Below, one piece after another: positions 9,001-16,564 of a DNA stretch of 64,000 nucleotides (position 1 is the stretch's first letter; every line of letters starts with the position of its first letter). Position numbers and translations under genes: made by a program. Location of the stretch: assembly GCA_041649635.1 (NCBI GenBank), contig JBAZMV010000005.1, positions 130,738 through 194,737 of the forward strand. The letters are read 5' to 3'. The stretch is from Dehalococcoidia bacterium (GTDB lineage: Bacteria > Chloroflexota > Dehalococcoidia > E44-bin15). The notes below the pieces were generated by a model. That model was not told the DNA's origin and ran no database searches. It was given only the letters and a program-made list of their open reading frames with translations.

Positions 9001-9178
9001 CAATGAAGATACCGGTACGGCATCGCCCTGGAGCGATACCGGAACCTTCACTACACTTGTAATAGAGGAAGAAGAAGAGGAAGGCACTCCGGTATGGGTC
9101 TGGGTAGTGATCGCGCTCAGCGCGGTTCTCCTGGTAGGCGTTGTAGTGCTTATCATCAGGACCAGACGGCCTGTTTAA
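6032..9178 (+). CDS. Large secreted surface protein with C-terminal membrane anchor, paralogue
   Basis: 1048 residues. ATG at 6032 follows AGGAAGGAGA (6021-6030). N-terminal signal peptide with a hydrophobic core starting VIMSLLLVFSF and probable cleavage near VSAG. The body has repeats of the kind seen in photosystem-II-stability/BNR propellers: KSVDDGYTW, SQNGGESW, TKDGGSKW, TTDMGAHW. Two fibronectin-III-like domains precede an acidic EEEEEEG linker and the anchor TPVWVWVVIALS...RTRRPV. Domain order and C-terminus match the gene at 1511, while the propeller parts differ strongly, so the two may form different layers or be expressed in different conditions. Own promoter and terminator. No enzymatic role can be claimed. 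Confidence 0.85.
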   Translation: MEGKRIKVFGVIMSLLLVFSFAATFSLSSTSVVSAGTQKWTQITIPGTDDMQLAPGTDVGAMAVSPDGGTLFVAVYVTTNASLPTLMTGYWYVFKSVDDGYTWKNTGYSNSADVDPTEQIVAIKTSPDWMDDGVVVVATTDDAYYSANRGTAFESMVFNGTGTITSMDVSLDNDGDPTYVLGTTTDVWLLSGFSGWEEQYVGDGFAVNVLAVAFSPEYGEDGTIFAIITDGTTTKIRAESDISVNNWGSYIQDGVFDNPDLGPIVASTASIAFPEDYNSQPSVFVGLEALDFATGAIEAGDAFRVDLVMGTIATSNVEDLDIRGENTETDVNSIAVSGASSSAFIIVGLTALNNEGPMSEWKAQAHYSQNGGESWLQCYKPPSGMWFVFCGPIVVMAPDFEDSEKAYCSNGYINRPSLGGYQPTSFSGLYVSITQGTTWNGRGLLDHDIDEIEDVVPSPRYDTDSTLFMVTRDDVVDLPLGINDFGLLWETKDGGSKWDLILGMTLQIPLPGVAIDKIEIPAYYPDEPSMFVTGPQKPIAPYDDTNIIARTTDEGNLWASTLRAPSDGDNNPLPVDAWKVIDNKTLIVANSDKVWKTTDMGAHWIQEDGNNITGNVIDLQLWNDTTVIVGTDAGDVFICQNWETDFSFTQVGDSPGVAGDEVRLAFDTNYDDNGMIYAGVNGSAATQGVWRIDANGGDDWEQIYDAEDILSIACDGNGILWAVADGGVAFWPAALPLYQTAAIRQVNPTAPIDDILPGGESPFEYAVNGLTSNLWLDLETAPTQTYVFAIGGAGNTELWAYIDTLIKPTLISPADGATAAGTILQGNAMALLSLRWEEMPKATTYEYQVAYDTGFGSIAVEDDTVEGTQATIQLFLGEQYYWRVRAVEPIVSQWSDVWTFTTPLGPASSKPIVTYPGAEDSHNDIPLTPTLTWTSTVECTGYELMVAKNCDWSSPIVNLTGSSALGTDTCYSITQALHQGTNYCWKVRAINEDTGTASPWSDTGTFTTLVIEEEEEEGTPVWVWVVIALSAVLLVGVVVLIIRTRRPV

Positions 9179-9212
9179 GCGCTTTGCGCTTAGACTCATA
9201 ACCAGATAGTAA

Positions 9213-9245
9213 AGAGCCCCTCGCAACCGCGAGGGGCTCTTTTTA
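9213..9245 (+). terminator. Terminator of the second surface-protein gene
   Basis: 12-bp stem AGAGCCCCTCGC/GCGAGGGGCTCT, loop AACC, then TTTTTA. It is homologous to the terminator at 5331, including the flanking AACCAGATAG box. Confidence 0.92.
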
Positions 9246-9362
9246 ATTTATATCCCAATCCCGTTCTCATGGATAAGTTATGCCGCTCCAGTCTCTGTAT
9301 ACGGCTTTCGCACGTGTAAGGACAGACCTGTGCGTCTATTCTTATTTATCCGTATCCTAAAT

Positions 9363-9414
9363 GTCATTGCGAGCCCTTCCATGAAGTTTGATATATGGAA
9401 GGACGAAGCAATCT
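9363..9414. repeat. CATTGCGAG / GAAGCAATCT repeat
   Basis: TCATTGCGAGCCCTTCCAT ... ATATGGAAGGACGAAGCAATCT. It is the inverted-orientation relative of 659-717 and 27801-27857. Confidence 0.75.
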
Positions 9415-9581
9415 CCGTTATCATATGGAGCCGAGTCGAAGCGTCGGCTGGATTGCCGCTCATGCTTCCATCATAAGAAATAAGAATACATGGTCGCGTT
9501 CCTCGCAATGACTTGTAAATGTCGGGTTAGAGTTCCCATATTGCAGGATGTTCGGTTCGACTTCTCAAATTCCATCAGCCT

Positions 9582-9610
9582 TAAATAAAAAGCCCCCGCA
9601 TCCGGGGGCT
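9582..9610 (-). terminator. Terminator of the birA-symporter-hydrolase operon
   Basis: Read on the minus strand: AGCCCCCG, loop GATG, CGGGGGCT, then TTTTATTTA. It lies 35 bases beyond the stop of the last gene (9645). Confidence 0.85.
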
Positions 9611-9644
9611 GGAGAAAAATCGATTGGTAGGTTCAGAACCGTAT

Positions 9645-10295
9645 CTAACCCGCAGACTGATAGTCCATAATAAAAACCTGAGCTTCCTGCGGCAGGCCGG
9701 ATTTGCCTATCACCAGCTTCCTTTCCGGCTGGACCTCGGGTTTAACGCCCATCTCTTTGCGGAACTTGTCGATTGAGTCCATCTCTGATCTAACAACGGC
9801 GTCCGTCTTGTAATGCATGGGGATTACAACCTTAGGCTCAAGCAGCCTGGCCATCTCAGCCGCGTCCGACGCGCCGATGGTTGATGAACCGCCTACTGGA
9901 ATCATCAGGATATCCACATCGGACAGGTCGGATGCCTTTTCCGCGTCCAGCACATGGCCCAGGTCTCCCAGATGGCAGATCCTGACACCGTCTATATCGA
10001 TAAGATAAATGATATTCTTGCCCCGCTCCTCGCCCTTCACCGCGTCGTGGAAAGACCTTATGCCCTTTATCGCTACGCCGGACACATCGTATTCACCGGG
10101 ACTGCTGATGACCCTGGGCGAACCCGAGATGCTCTTGACGCAGCAATGGCCGAGATGAAAATGGCTCAGCGTGACGATGTCGGCCTTCTGCTCTCCCATC
10201 GTATAGCCGATGGAATCGTCATACGGATCCGTTATCACCGTAACTTTTTTACCCTTGATTTTGAAACATGAATGCCCCAGCCATGTGATTTCCAT
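9645..10295 (-). CDS. MBL-fold metal-dependent hydrolase (UlaG/COG2220-like)
   Basis: 216 residues. Small metallo-beta-lactamase-fold protein of the Lactamase_B_3 type: N-terminal MEITWLGHSCFKIKG, ITDPYD, the metal loop at 45-50, the PGEYDVSGV segment, HLGDLGH and a C-terminal MHYKTD histidine. The metal loop reads H45-F-H47-L-G49-H50, where most of the superfamily has HxHxDH. The Asp that binds the second metal is therefore glycine, so binding may be mono-metal or altered. Substrate unknown. Last gene of a three-gene operon: the symporter stop is 1 bp upstream of this start. Confidence 0.85.
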   Translation of the reverse strand: MEITWLGHSCFKIKGKKVTVITDPYDDSIGYTMGEQKADIVTLSHFHLGHCCVKSISGSPRVISSPGEYDVSGVAIKGIRSFHDAVKGEERGKNIIYLIDIDGVRICHLGDLGHVLDAEKASDLSDVDILMIPVGGSSTIGASDAAEMARLLEPKVVIPMHYKTDAVVRSEMDSIDKFRKEMGVKPEVQPERKLVIGKSGLPQEAQVFIMDYQSAG

Positions 10296-10296
10296 C

Positions 10297-11673
10297 TTAT
10301 TTCTTCATCCCTCCTGTGAGCCAGCTTACGCTGAATAAAAGTATAGCACAAACTCCGAATCCGAGCAGTTCAAGATTCTGCACTCCCGCCAGCTTGATGC
10401 CCAGCGCCGTTCCGCCCCCGCCCGCTATAGCCGCCAGCGCCCCCCACGAATTTACCCTGAGCTTATCCTTATAGAAGCCGGCCACTACAGGTATTACTAT
10501 GCCGCTGGTGAAGATGGTGTAGGAATACAAGAGGGTGTTGATAATCCCTTTCATGTGCATAGCCACAAGCAGTGCGAACACTCCTATAACAATTACGCAA
10601 ATCTTCGAAACTATCAGCTTCCGTCGTTCATTGGCATGAGGGAAAGCTTTACCATATACATCGACGCCCAGTATAGCGCTTGTCGTTAATATCACAGTGT
10701 CGGCGGACGACATCAGCGCCGCGAGCAGGGCCGCTATCACCAGTCCGCTCACTCCTACCGGCAGCAGATTCTGAATTACTGTGGGAAAGGCCTGCTCGGG
10801 TGCGATATTTGGATACAACGCCGCGGCTCCTATACCGATGAGAACGATTACGAAGGCTATGGGAATAGCCATGCCCGCAGCCGATAAGGCTGCTTTTCGG
10901 GCTACCTTCTCATCACGGGCGCAAAATAGCCTTGAATACATATCAGGGCCGACCACATAGACGGAGCCCGTTAAAATCAAGTAGAGAACCAGGTCGTACC
11001 ATCCGAAGTTTTCGTTTACGGGGAAAGAGAAGTGCGCTGGCGGAAGAGCGGCCTTAAGCCCGCCGATTCCTCCCGCCTCGCTCAATACAAAACCCATCGT
11101 CACCAGCATTCCTATAATCAGGATGCCGAACTGGAAGAAATCCGTGCGGATGATGGAGTATTGTCCGCCCAGAACGGTATAGATGACGAAAACGGTGGCG
11201 CATATAGCCATCAGTGCGTTGAGATCCCATGAAGGAACAAGCACGTTCAACACCTTGCCGGCAGCGATTATCTGCGCCGCGCAAATGGCGATCCATGACA
11301 CTGCTATAACTAGTGAGGCGATGAGACCCGCCTTGCTGCCGTATTGTTTCTCGACCAGCTCCGGCAGTGTATAGAGGCCGATTTTACGCACCTTTTTGGC
11401 CAGGAACAGGCCCAGGATTACCAGACCGATGGCTCCTACAAGGAGCCACCATGCGCCGGGAAGTCCCATCGAATAGCCGCTTCCCACCATCCCGATTACT
11501 ACTGATGATCCCATGAAAGTGGCGCAGAGAGAGCCGGCTATGAGCAGAACGCCCCCGCTGCGGCCCGCCACGAAGAAGCCGTTGCTGTCCGAGGCTCGCC
11601 TCTTCCTGTATGCGTGAAAACCGATGGCTATTATGATTGCAAAGTACAGTACTATTATGGCCGCATCCAGCAT
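10297..11673 (-). CDS. Sodium:solute symporter (SSS family); candidate vitamin transporter
   Basis: 458 residues with about 13 predicted membrane helices. It carries SSS-family hallmarks: GGQYSIIRTDFFQFG in the middle and SSADTVILTTSAILGVDVY later. The family couples sodium entry to uptake of sugars, amino acids, pantothenate, biotin and others. Position is informative: it starts 9 bp after birA, and a BirA-type operator lies before that operon. SSS members include PanF and the animal multivitamin transporter SMVT, so uptake of biotin or pantothenate is a reasonable guess. The sequence alone does not fix the substrate. Confidence 0.85.
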   Translation of the reverse strand: MLDAAIIVLYFAIIIAIGFHAYRKRRASDSNGFFVAGRSGGVLLIAGSLCATFMGSSVVIGMVGSGYSMGLPGAWWLLVGAIGLVILGLFLAKKVRKIGLYTLPELVEKQYGSKAGLIASLVIAVSWIAICAAQIIAAGKVLNVLVPSWDLNALMAICATVFVIYTVLGGQYSIIRTDFFQFGILIIGMLVTMGFVLSEAGGIGGLKAALPPAHFSFPVNENFGWYDLVLYLILTGSVYVVGPDMYSRLFCARDEKVARKAALSAAGMAIPIAFVIVLIGIGAAALYPNIAPEQAFPTVIQNLLPVGVSGLVIAALLAALMSSADTVILTTSAILGVDVYGKAFPHANERRKLIVSKICVIVIGVFALLVAMHMKGIINTLLYSYTIFTSGIVIPVVAGFYKDKLRVNSWGALAAIAGGGGTALGIKLAGVQNLELLGFGVCAILLFSVSWLTGGMKK

Positions 11674-11682
11674 TGTCCGCTC

Positions 11683-12651
11683 CTATAGTTTTCTCAATTT
11701 GATCACACCCGCGACGATTCTCTCAACGGCGCCATCAGCTTTCTTTAGAATCAACGCTCCGTCGGAGTCGATATCTTCGGCCAGACCTTTGATTTGACCC
11801 GACGGCAGTGTTACCACTACATGCGCGCCGATGGTATTGCTTAAAGCCTTCCATACAGCACGAATCGGCTCGAAGCCGCGCCCGGCCAGACTGCCGTAAA
11901 GCGATTCAAATTCGACCAGGATGGCCTGGAGAAGCTTGACGCGGGGGATTTCCCTGCCGGCAGCCTCCATCAGCGAAATTGCGCTTTCTTCGACTTCCTG
12001 TGAAAATGAATCGTGTGGTGTATTTACATTCAGGCCTATCCCTATGATGACCCAGTCCAGGCGGTCCGGCTCAGCGCTCATCTCGGTAAGAATCCCGCCG
12101 ACCTTCTTTGTTTCGATCATGATGTCGTTGGGCCACTTCAGCCTCGGTTCGAGATTTATTTCGCGTTTTATCGCCTGAGCCACTGCAACGCCTGCGACCA
12201 GCGGTAAACGCAGCGCCTCGCCCGGATTTATGTCCGGCCGCAGGATAATCGAGAAGTATATCCCGCCGCGAGGTGAGGACCACGGCCTTCCCACCCTGCC
12301 GCGGCCGCCGCTCTGCGTCTCGGCGACAACGATTGTGCCTTCAGCAGCGCCCTGAGATGCCAGAGCTTTTGCGATCGCCTGCGTCGACGGAGCTTCTCCC
12401 TCATAGACGATTCGTTGGCCCATAATTTGCGTCTTGAGACCGTACGCGATCTCTTCGGGGAGCAAGTCGTCAGGCGCGCCGATAAAGTGATAACCTCTGC
12501 CAGGAACGGAATCGATGACGTATCCCTGCCGCTTTAGTTCGTTAATGTGTTTCCACACAGCCGTTCGTGATATGCCGATGGCCCTGCCCAGTTCCTCTCC
12601 CGAGACGGGGGTTCCCTGCCGTAACCGCTCCAGAATTTCCTTTTTATTCAT
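11683..12651 (-). CDS. birA: Bifunctional biotin--[acetyl-CoA-carboxylase] ligase / biotin repressor
   Basis: 322 residues, full-length group II BirA. An N-terminal winged helix-turn-helix (about 1-58, GISRTAVWKHINELK) is followed by the ligase domain with the biotinyl-AMP loop GGRGRVGR (115-122), KWPND (172-176) and GIGLNVN, then the small C-terminal SH3-like domain. The enzyme makes biotinyl-5'-AMP and attaches biotin to acetyl-CoA carboxylase. The DNA-binding domain means it should also act as a biotin-dependent repressor. A near-consensus operator lies 75 bp upstream at 12726-12757, which implies autoregulation. First gene of an operon with a sodium symporter and an MBL hydrolase. Confidence 0.95.
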   Translation of the reverse strand: MNKKEILERLRQGTPVSGEELGRAIGISRTAVWKHINELKRQGYVIDSVPGRGYHFIGAPDDLLPEEIAYGLKTQIMGQRIVYEGEAPSTQAIAKALASQGAAEGTIVVAETQSGGRGRVGRPWSSPRGGIYFSIILRPDINPGEALRLPLVAGVAVAQAIKREINLEPRLKWPNDIMIETKKVGGILTEMSAEPDRLDWVIIGIGLNVNTPHDSFSQEVEESAISLMEAAGREIPRVKLLQAILVEFESLYGSLAGRGFEPIRAVWKALSNTIGAHVVVTLPSGQIKGLAEDIDSDGALILKKADGAVERIVAGVIKLRKL

Positions 12652-12702
12652 AGGCCAAGCGCGAGCCTTTCCTGTCGCTTCACCGAAGATATGACTCCTG
12701 AT

Positions 12703-12732
12703 ACTTTAAACGAGCAAACGAACGCTTGTCAA
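12703..12732 (-). promoter_or_regulatory. Putative promoter of the birA operon
   Basis: On the minus strand TTGACA (complement of 12727-12732) lies inside the BirA operator and is followed after about 18 bases by TAAAGT. A repressor on the operator would cover the -35 box. Confidence 0.45.
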
Positions 12733-12757
12733 CCAAGTTTATTATTATGGTTGACAA
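12726..12757. promoter_or_regulatory. BirA-type operator
   Basis: Perfect inverted repeat TTGTCAACC (12726-12734), 14-base AT-rich spacer, GGTTGACAA (12749-12757). This fits the published BirA box pattern TTGTAAACC-N14/15-GGTTTACAA, with one symmetric change per arm. It lies directly upstream of birA, which encodes a ligase with a DNA-binding domain. Confidence 0.75.
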
Positions 12758-12839
12758 TAGATTTACAAAACTCGACGAAAGCTTAATCGGCGATAGCGTT
12801 AATAAAACAAAAAGAGGGAGGAACGAAGAATATTGTTGT

Positions 12840-13823
12840 CTATCCGTTCGGCTGCCAGCGCAGTGCCATAGCGGCCCAAGACAGCCCGGCGCCGAAGGCA
12901 ACCAGGACTACCAGATCACCGTCCTTGAGCCTGCCCTGCTCCGCTGCCTCACACAAGGCAACCATCTCAGAGGCCGCTGAAAGGTTACCATAGCGGTCGA
13001 GATTCATGAAAACCTTCTCGTTGGAAAGATGTAATGTCTTCATCGCGGCTTTAGTGATACGCTGATTGGCCTGATGCGGGATAAGCAAATCAATATCGGA
13101 TATCTTAAGTCCTGCGGCGGCTACCACCTGCTTCGCTACATCAACAAGTTTATTTACCGCAAACCTGAATACTTCACTGCCATCCATATGCAGGTAGTAA
13201 TGCCCGTTGCTGGTCGCATCTATACGCTTGCCGCAGGGACCCGGAGCGTAAAGCAGGTCCGCGCCGCCGCCGTCATTGCCGAGCACAAAGCTGAGCATAT
13301 CTGTCGATTTATCGTTGGCCTGCACCAAAACGGCCCCGGCGCCATCTCCGAAGAGCACGCAGGTGGAACGATCGGTCCAGTCGATGGCGCGGGTAAGAGA
13401 TTCGCTGCCGATAACAAGTATATTCTTATAAGCCCCCGAGGAGATAAACTGATAGGCCGTAATAAGGGCATACAGCGAACCGCTGCAACCGGCCATCGTG
13501 TCGAAGGCGGCAGCCTTGCCTGCTCCCAGAGCATGCTGAACGTATGCCGCCGATGCCGGAACTATCCTGTCCGGGCTGCAGGTGGCCAGGATGACCATAT
13601 CAAGGGCGTCGGGGCTAAGATGCGCCATCTCAAGGGCTTTTTTGCCGGCAATGACCGCCATAGTCGAAGTGGCTTCCTCATCGCCGACGATATGTCGTTC
13701 CCTTATTCCGGTCCGGGAAACGATCCATTCATCCGAAGTCTCCACTATCTTTTCCAGATCGCTGTTCTTCATGACGCGTTCCGGCAGATATTTCCCCCAC
13801 CCTGTAATCCTTGCGTAAGCCAT
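12840..13823 (-). CDS. fabH: Beta-ketoacyl-ACP synthase III
   Basis: 327 residues, the normal FabH length. It starts type II fatty-acid synthesis by condensing an acyl-CoA with malonyl-ACP. The catalytic triad is visible: Cys113 (AGCSGSLYAL), His250 (LIPHQANQRI) and Asn280 (RYGNLSAAS). The usual GNTSAAS reads GNLSAAS here. ATG start at 13823. It is separated from birA downstream by 188 bp containing the birA promoter and operator, so it is probably a separate unit. Functionally it fits BirA, since acetyl-CoA carboxylase supplies its malonyl substrate. Confidence 0.93.
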   Translation of the reverse strand: MAYARITGWGKYLPERVMKNSDLEKIVETSDEWIVSRTGIRERHIVGDEEATSTMAVIAGKKALEMAHLSPDALDMVILATCSPDRIVPASAAYVQHALGAGKAAAFDTMAGCSGSLYALITAYQFISSGAYKNILVIGSESLTRAIDWTDRSTCVLFGDGAGAVLVQANDKSTDMLSFVLGNDGGGADLLYAPGPCGKRIDATSNGHYYLHMDGSEVFRFAVNKLVDVAKQVVAAAGLKISDIDLLIPHQANQRITKAAMKTLHLSNEKVFMNLDRYGNLSAASEMVALCEAAEQGRLKDGDLVVLVAFGAGLSWAAMALRWQPNG

Positions 13824-13898
13824 TTAAATTCTATCCTTTTCCAAGCTGCCTGAAGTATATCAAAGCGCTATTATGCCGTCAATACGAACAAACCAAGC

Positions 13899-13922
13899 AG
13901 GGTCACGGCGCACCGTGACCCT
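13899..13922. repeat. AGGGTCACGG palindrome
   Basis: Arms AGGGTCACGG and CCGTGACCCT with loop CGCA, in the gap between dnaK and fabH. Of the same general type as the GTAGGGG palindromes. Confidence 0.7.
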
Positions 13923-13973
13923 ACTCAATCATCTATCCATAAAAACGAGGGCGCTCAGACATTATATACCGGA

Positions 13974-15893
13974 CTAAACCTCTCGGAACTCGCCCTCCAC
14001 AGTACCGTCATCCGGAGGTTTGTCACCGCCCGGAGGAGGCGGCGCCCCGGCCTCCGGTCCCTGCTGCTGACCGGCGCCCTGCTGGTAAAGCGTAGTGCCT
14101 ATCTGTTGCAGTACATCCGAGAGCTCCTGCATGGTTCTCTTCATATCCTCGATATTGTTAGCATTGATAGCGTCGCGAACAGCCTTTACCTTGTCCTCGG
14201 CTCTCTGCTTCATATCCGCGGGTATCTTGTCTCCCTGCTCCTTCAGGGTCTTCTCGGCTTGATAGGCCACGGTGTCGGCGGTATTCTTAGTCTCTACCTC
14301 TTCACGCTTCTTCGCGTCCTCGGAGGCATGCGCATCGGCCTCGCGCTTCATCTTATCTATCTCATCCTTGGAGAGACCGCTGGACGCGGTTATAACTATC
14401 TTCTGCTCTTTTCCGGTGCCTTTGTCGTGCGCCTTGACGCTGACGATACCGTTAGCATCGATATCGAAGGAAACCTCTATCTGAGGCATGCCGCGCGGAG
14501 CCGGCACTATCCCATCGAGCATGAAACGCCCCAGCGTCTTATTATCGTTAGCCATGGAGCGTTCGCCCTGCAGGACGTGTATCTCCACGCTGGTCTGCCC
14601 GTCGGACGCCGTCGAGAATATCTGGCTCTTGGCCGTCGGTATAGTGGTGTTCCGCGGTATAAGCGGCGTCATCACGCCGCCCAGCGTCTCGATGCCCAGC
14701 GTCAGCGGCGTCACATCGAGGAGCAGCACATCGCTGACCTCGCCCTTGAGCACGCCGCCCTGAATCGCCGCGCCCATGGCCACGACCTCATCGGGATTGA
14801 CGCCCTTGTTGGGCTCCTTGCCGAATAGCTCCTTGACCTTCTGCTGTACCAGCGGCATCCTGGTCTGGCCGCCGACGAGTATCACCTCGTGTATCTGGCT
14901 CGCCGAGAGCCCCGCATCAGAAAGCGCCTGCTTGCAGGGACCGGCGGTCTTTTCCACCAGCTCCATTACAAGCTGCTCCAGCTTGGCCCTGGTCAGCGTT
15001 ATATTTAAATGCCTGGGCCCGGTCGCGTCGGCCGTTATGAACGGCAGGCTGACCTCGGTCTGCATCACTGTGGAAAGCTCGCACTTGGCCTTCTCCGCGG
15101 CCTCTTTCAGCCGCTGCAGCGCCATCTTATCCTGCCTCAGGTCTATACCCTGATCCTTTTTAAACTCATCGCAGAGCCAATCCATCACGCGCTGGTCGAA
15201 ATCGTCGCCGCCGAGATGCGTGTCGCCGCTGGTCGATTTAACCTGGAACGTGCCCTCGCCAAGCTCCAGCACCGACACGTCGAATGTGCCGCCGCCCAGG
15301 TCATAAACGATCACAGTTTCATCCTTTTTCTTATCCAGCCCGTACGCCAGCGCCGCGGCGGTGGGTTCGTTGATTATACGCAGCACCTTGAGCCCGGCGA
15401 TCTCACCGGCGTCCTTGGTGGCCTGCCTCTGACTGTCGTTGAAATATGCGGGAACGGTGATGACGGCCTCGCTCACCTTTTCGCCCAGGTATGCCTCGGC
15501 GTCCTGTTTCAGCTTCTGCAATATCATGGCCGAGATCTCCGGAGGGCTGTACTCTTTGCCTCCCATCAATACCCGGACCTCATTATTCGGGCCATTGGTT
15601 ACCTTATACGCCTTGCGTCGCGCATCTTCTTCCACTGGCAGTTCGCGACCCGGCGGTTCCCCGAATTTGCGCCCCATGAAACGCTTAATGCTATAAACCG
15701 TATTCTCCGGGTTTGTGATAGCCTGGCGTTTCGCTATCTGGCCTACGAGTCTCTCGCCCGATTTACTCACGGCTACAATGGACGGCGTGAGACGCGAGCC
15801 CTCGGCGTTGGTGATTATCGTCGGCTCCCCGCCCTCCATTACCGCCACCTCGCTCATAGTTGTTCCCAGGTCTATCCCTATTACCTTTCCCAT
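13974..15893 (-). CDS. dnaK: Chaperone DnaK (Hsp70)
   Basis: 639 residues. ATP-dependent chaperone. It has the N-terminal nucleotide-binding domain (phosphate-1 loop IDLGTTMSEVAV, phosphate-2 loop VYDLGGGTFDVSVLE), the interdomain linker next to LLLDVTPLTLG, a substrate-binding domain, and a disordered Gly/Pro/Gln-rich tail ending EGEFREV. The phosphate-1 loop usually reads GTTNS; here Asn is Met, a small oddity. Third gene of hrcA-grpE-dnaK, 48 bp after grpE. Controlled by the CIRCE element upstream of hrcA. Confidence 0.97.
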   Translation of the reverse strand: MGKVIGIDLGTTMSEVAVMEGGEPTIITNAEGSRLTPSIVAVSKSGERLVGQIAKRQAITNPENTVYSIKRFMGRKFGEPPGRELPVEEDARRKAYKVTNGPNNEVRVLMGGKEYSPPEISAMILQKLKQDAEAYLGEKVSEAVITVPAYFNDSQRQATKDAGEIAGLKVLRIINEPTAAALAYGLDKKKDETVIVYDLGGGTFDVSVLELGEGTFQVKSTSGDTHLGGDDFDQRVMDWLCDEFKKDQGIDLRQDKMALQRLKEAAEKAKCELSTVMQTEVSLPFITADATGPRHLNITLTRAKLEQLVMELVEKTAGPCKQALSDAGLSASQIHEVILVGGQTRMPLVQQKVKELFGKEPNKGVNPDEVVAMGAAIQGGVLKGEVSDVLLLDVTPLTLGIETLGGVMTPLIPRNTTIPTAKSQIFSTASDGQTSVEIHVLQGERSMANDNKTLGRFMLDGIVPAPRGMPQIEVSFDIDANGIVSVKAHDKGTGKEQKIVITASSGLSKDEIDKMKREADAHASEDAKKREEVETKNTADTVAYQAEKTLKEQGDKIPADMKQRAEDKVKAVRDAINANNIEDMKRTMQELSDVLQQIGTTLYQQGAGQQQGPEAGAPPPPGGDKPPDDGTVEGEFREV

Positions 15894-15941
15894 TTCTGCA
15901 CCTCCATGATATGAAAAATTGCTTCTTTCACAATAAACGTC

Positions 15942-16553
15942 TTATTCCTCTTTATCGTCATCATCGCTCGAGTCGGAACTATAGCCGTTGCCTACGCTCA
16001 CCATAGCCGGACGGAGCACCCTGTCGTTAAGCATGTATCCCTTCTGGATAACCGTGACGACTTTTCCTTCCTCTCCGTCGACGTGCGCCGCGGCCTCATG
16101 CAGGCATGGATCGAACTGCTCGCCCAGCGCCTTGATCTCGCTCACGCCGTTGGCCTCGAGTATTGCCATGAACTTGCGATAGATGAGAATTATTCCGTCC
16201 ACCCACTTGGACGCGGCGAGCTTGCCCGAGACATGATCCAGAGCCCGTTCCAGGTCATCTACCACCGACAGCAGGTTCAGAATCAGGCCGGCGTTGGCCA
16301 GCTTGATAACATCCCCTCTTTCCTGCTCCGTGCGCCTCTTATAATTGGCGAAGTCGGCCTGAGACCTTTGCCAGTTCGAAAGGTACTGCTCCGCCTTAGC
16401 TCCCTCATCTACTAGGGCTTTTCTAAGCGTCTCCATGTCCTCGATTTCCCCCGGTTCCGCCGGTTTCTCTCCATCATAGCCGGCATCGGACGGCTGAGTG
16501 ACCTCGTCCTCGTCTTCCGGTGTAATACGGTTGTCATCCATTTTCGCATTCAT
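15942..16553 (-). CDS. grpE: Nucleotide exchange factor GrpE
   Basis: 203 residues. Releases ADP from DnaK. Acidic disordered N-terminus (about 1-50), a long coiled coil, then the beta domain with FDPCLHEAAAHVDGEEGKV and RVLRPAMVSVGNG, which is the GrpE signature. A Ser/Asp-rich tail ends DDDDKEE. It begins 11 bp after the hrcA stop, so it is in the same operon. Normal length for the family. Confidence 0.95.
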   Translation of the reverse strand: MNAKMDDNRITPEDEDEVTQPSDAGYDGEKPAEPGEIEDMETLRKALVDEGAKAEQYLSNWQRSQADFANYKRRTEQERGDVIKLANAGLILNLLSVVDDLERALDHVSGKLAASKWVDGIILIYRKFMAILEANGVSEIKALGEQFDPCLHEAAAHVDGEEGKVVTVIQKGYMLNDRVLRPAMVSVGNGYSSDSSDDDDKEE

Positions 16554-16564
16554 GAATATATCCG

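Larger units (their letters stand above)
9179..9644. other. 466-bp gap with terminators and repeats
   Basis: Contains the terminator of the surface-protein gene, a CATTGCGAG repeat (9363-9414) with a further inverted CTCGCAATGA near 9500, and the minus-strand terminator at 9582-9610. No gene seen. Confidence 0.7.

Noticed and set aside
13923..13973. Terminator after dnaK
   Set aside because: Only a weak GAGCGCCCTC fold before a short T run; too few pairs to call.
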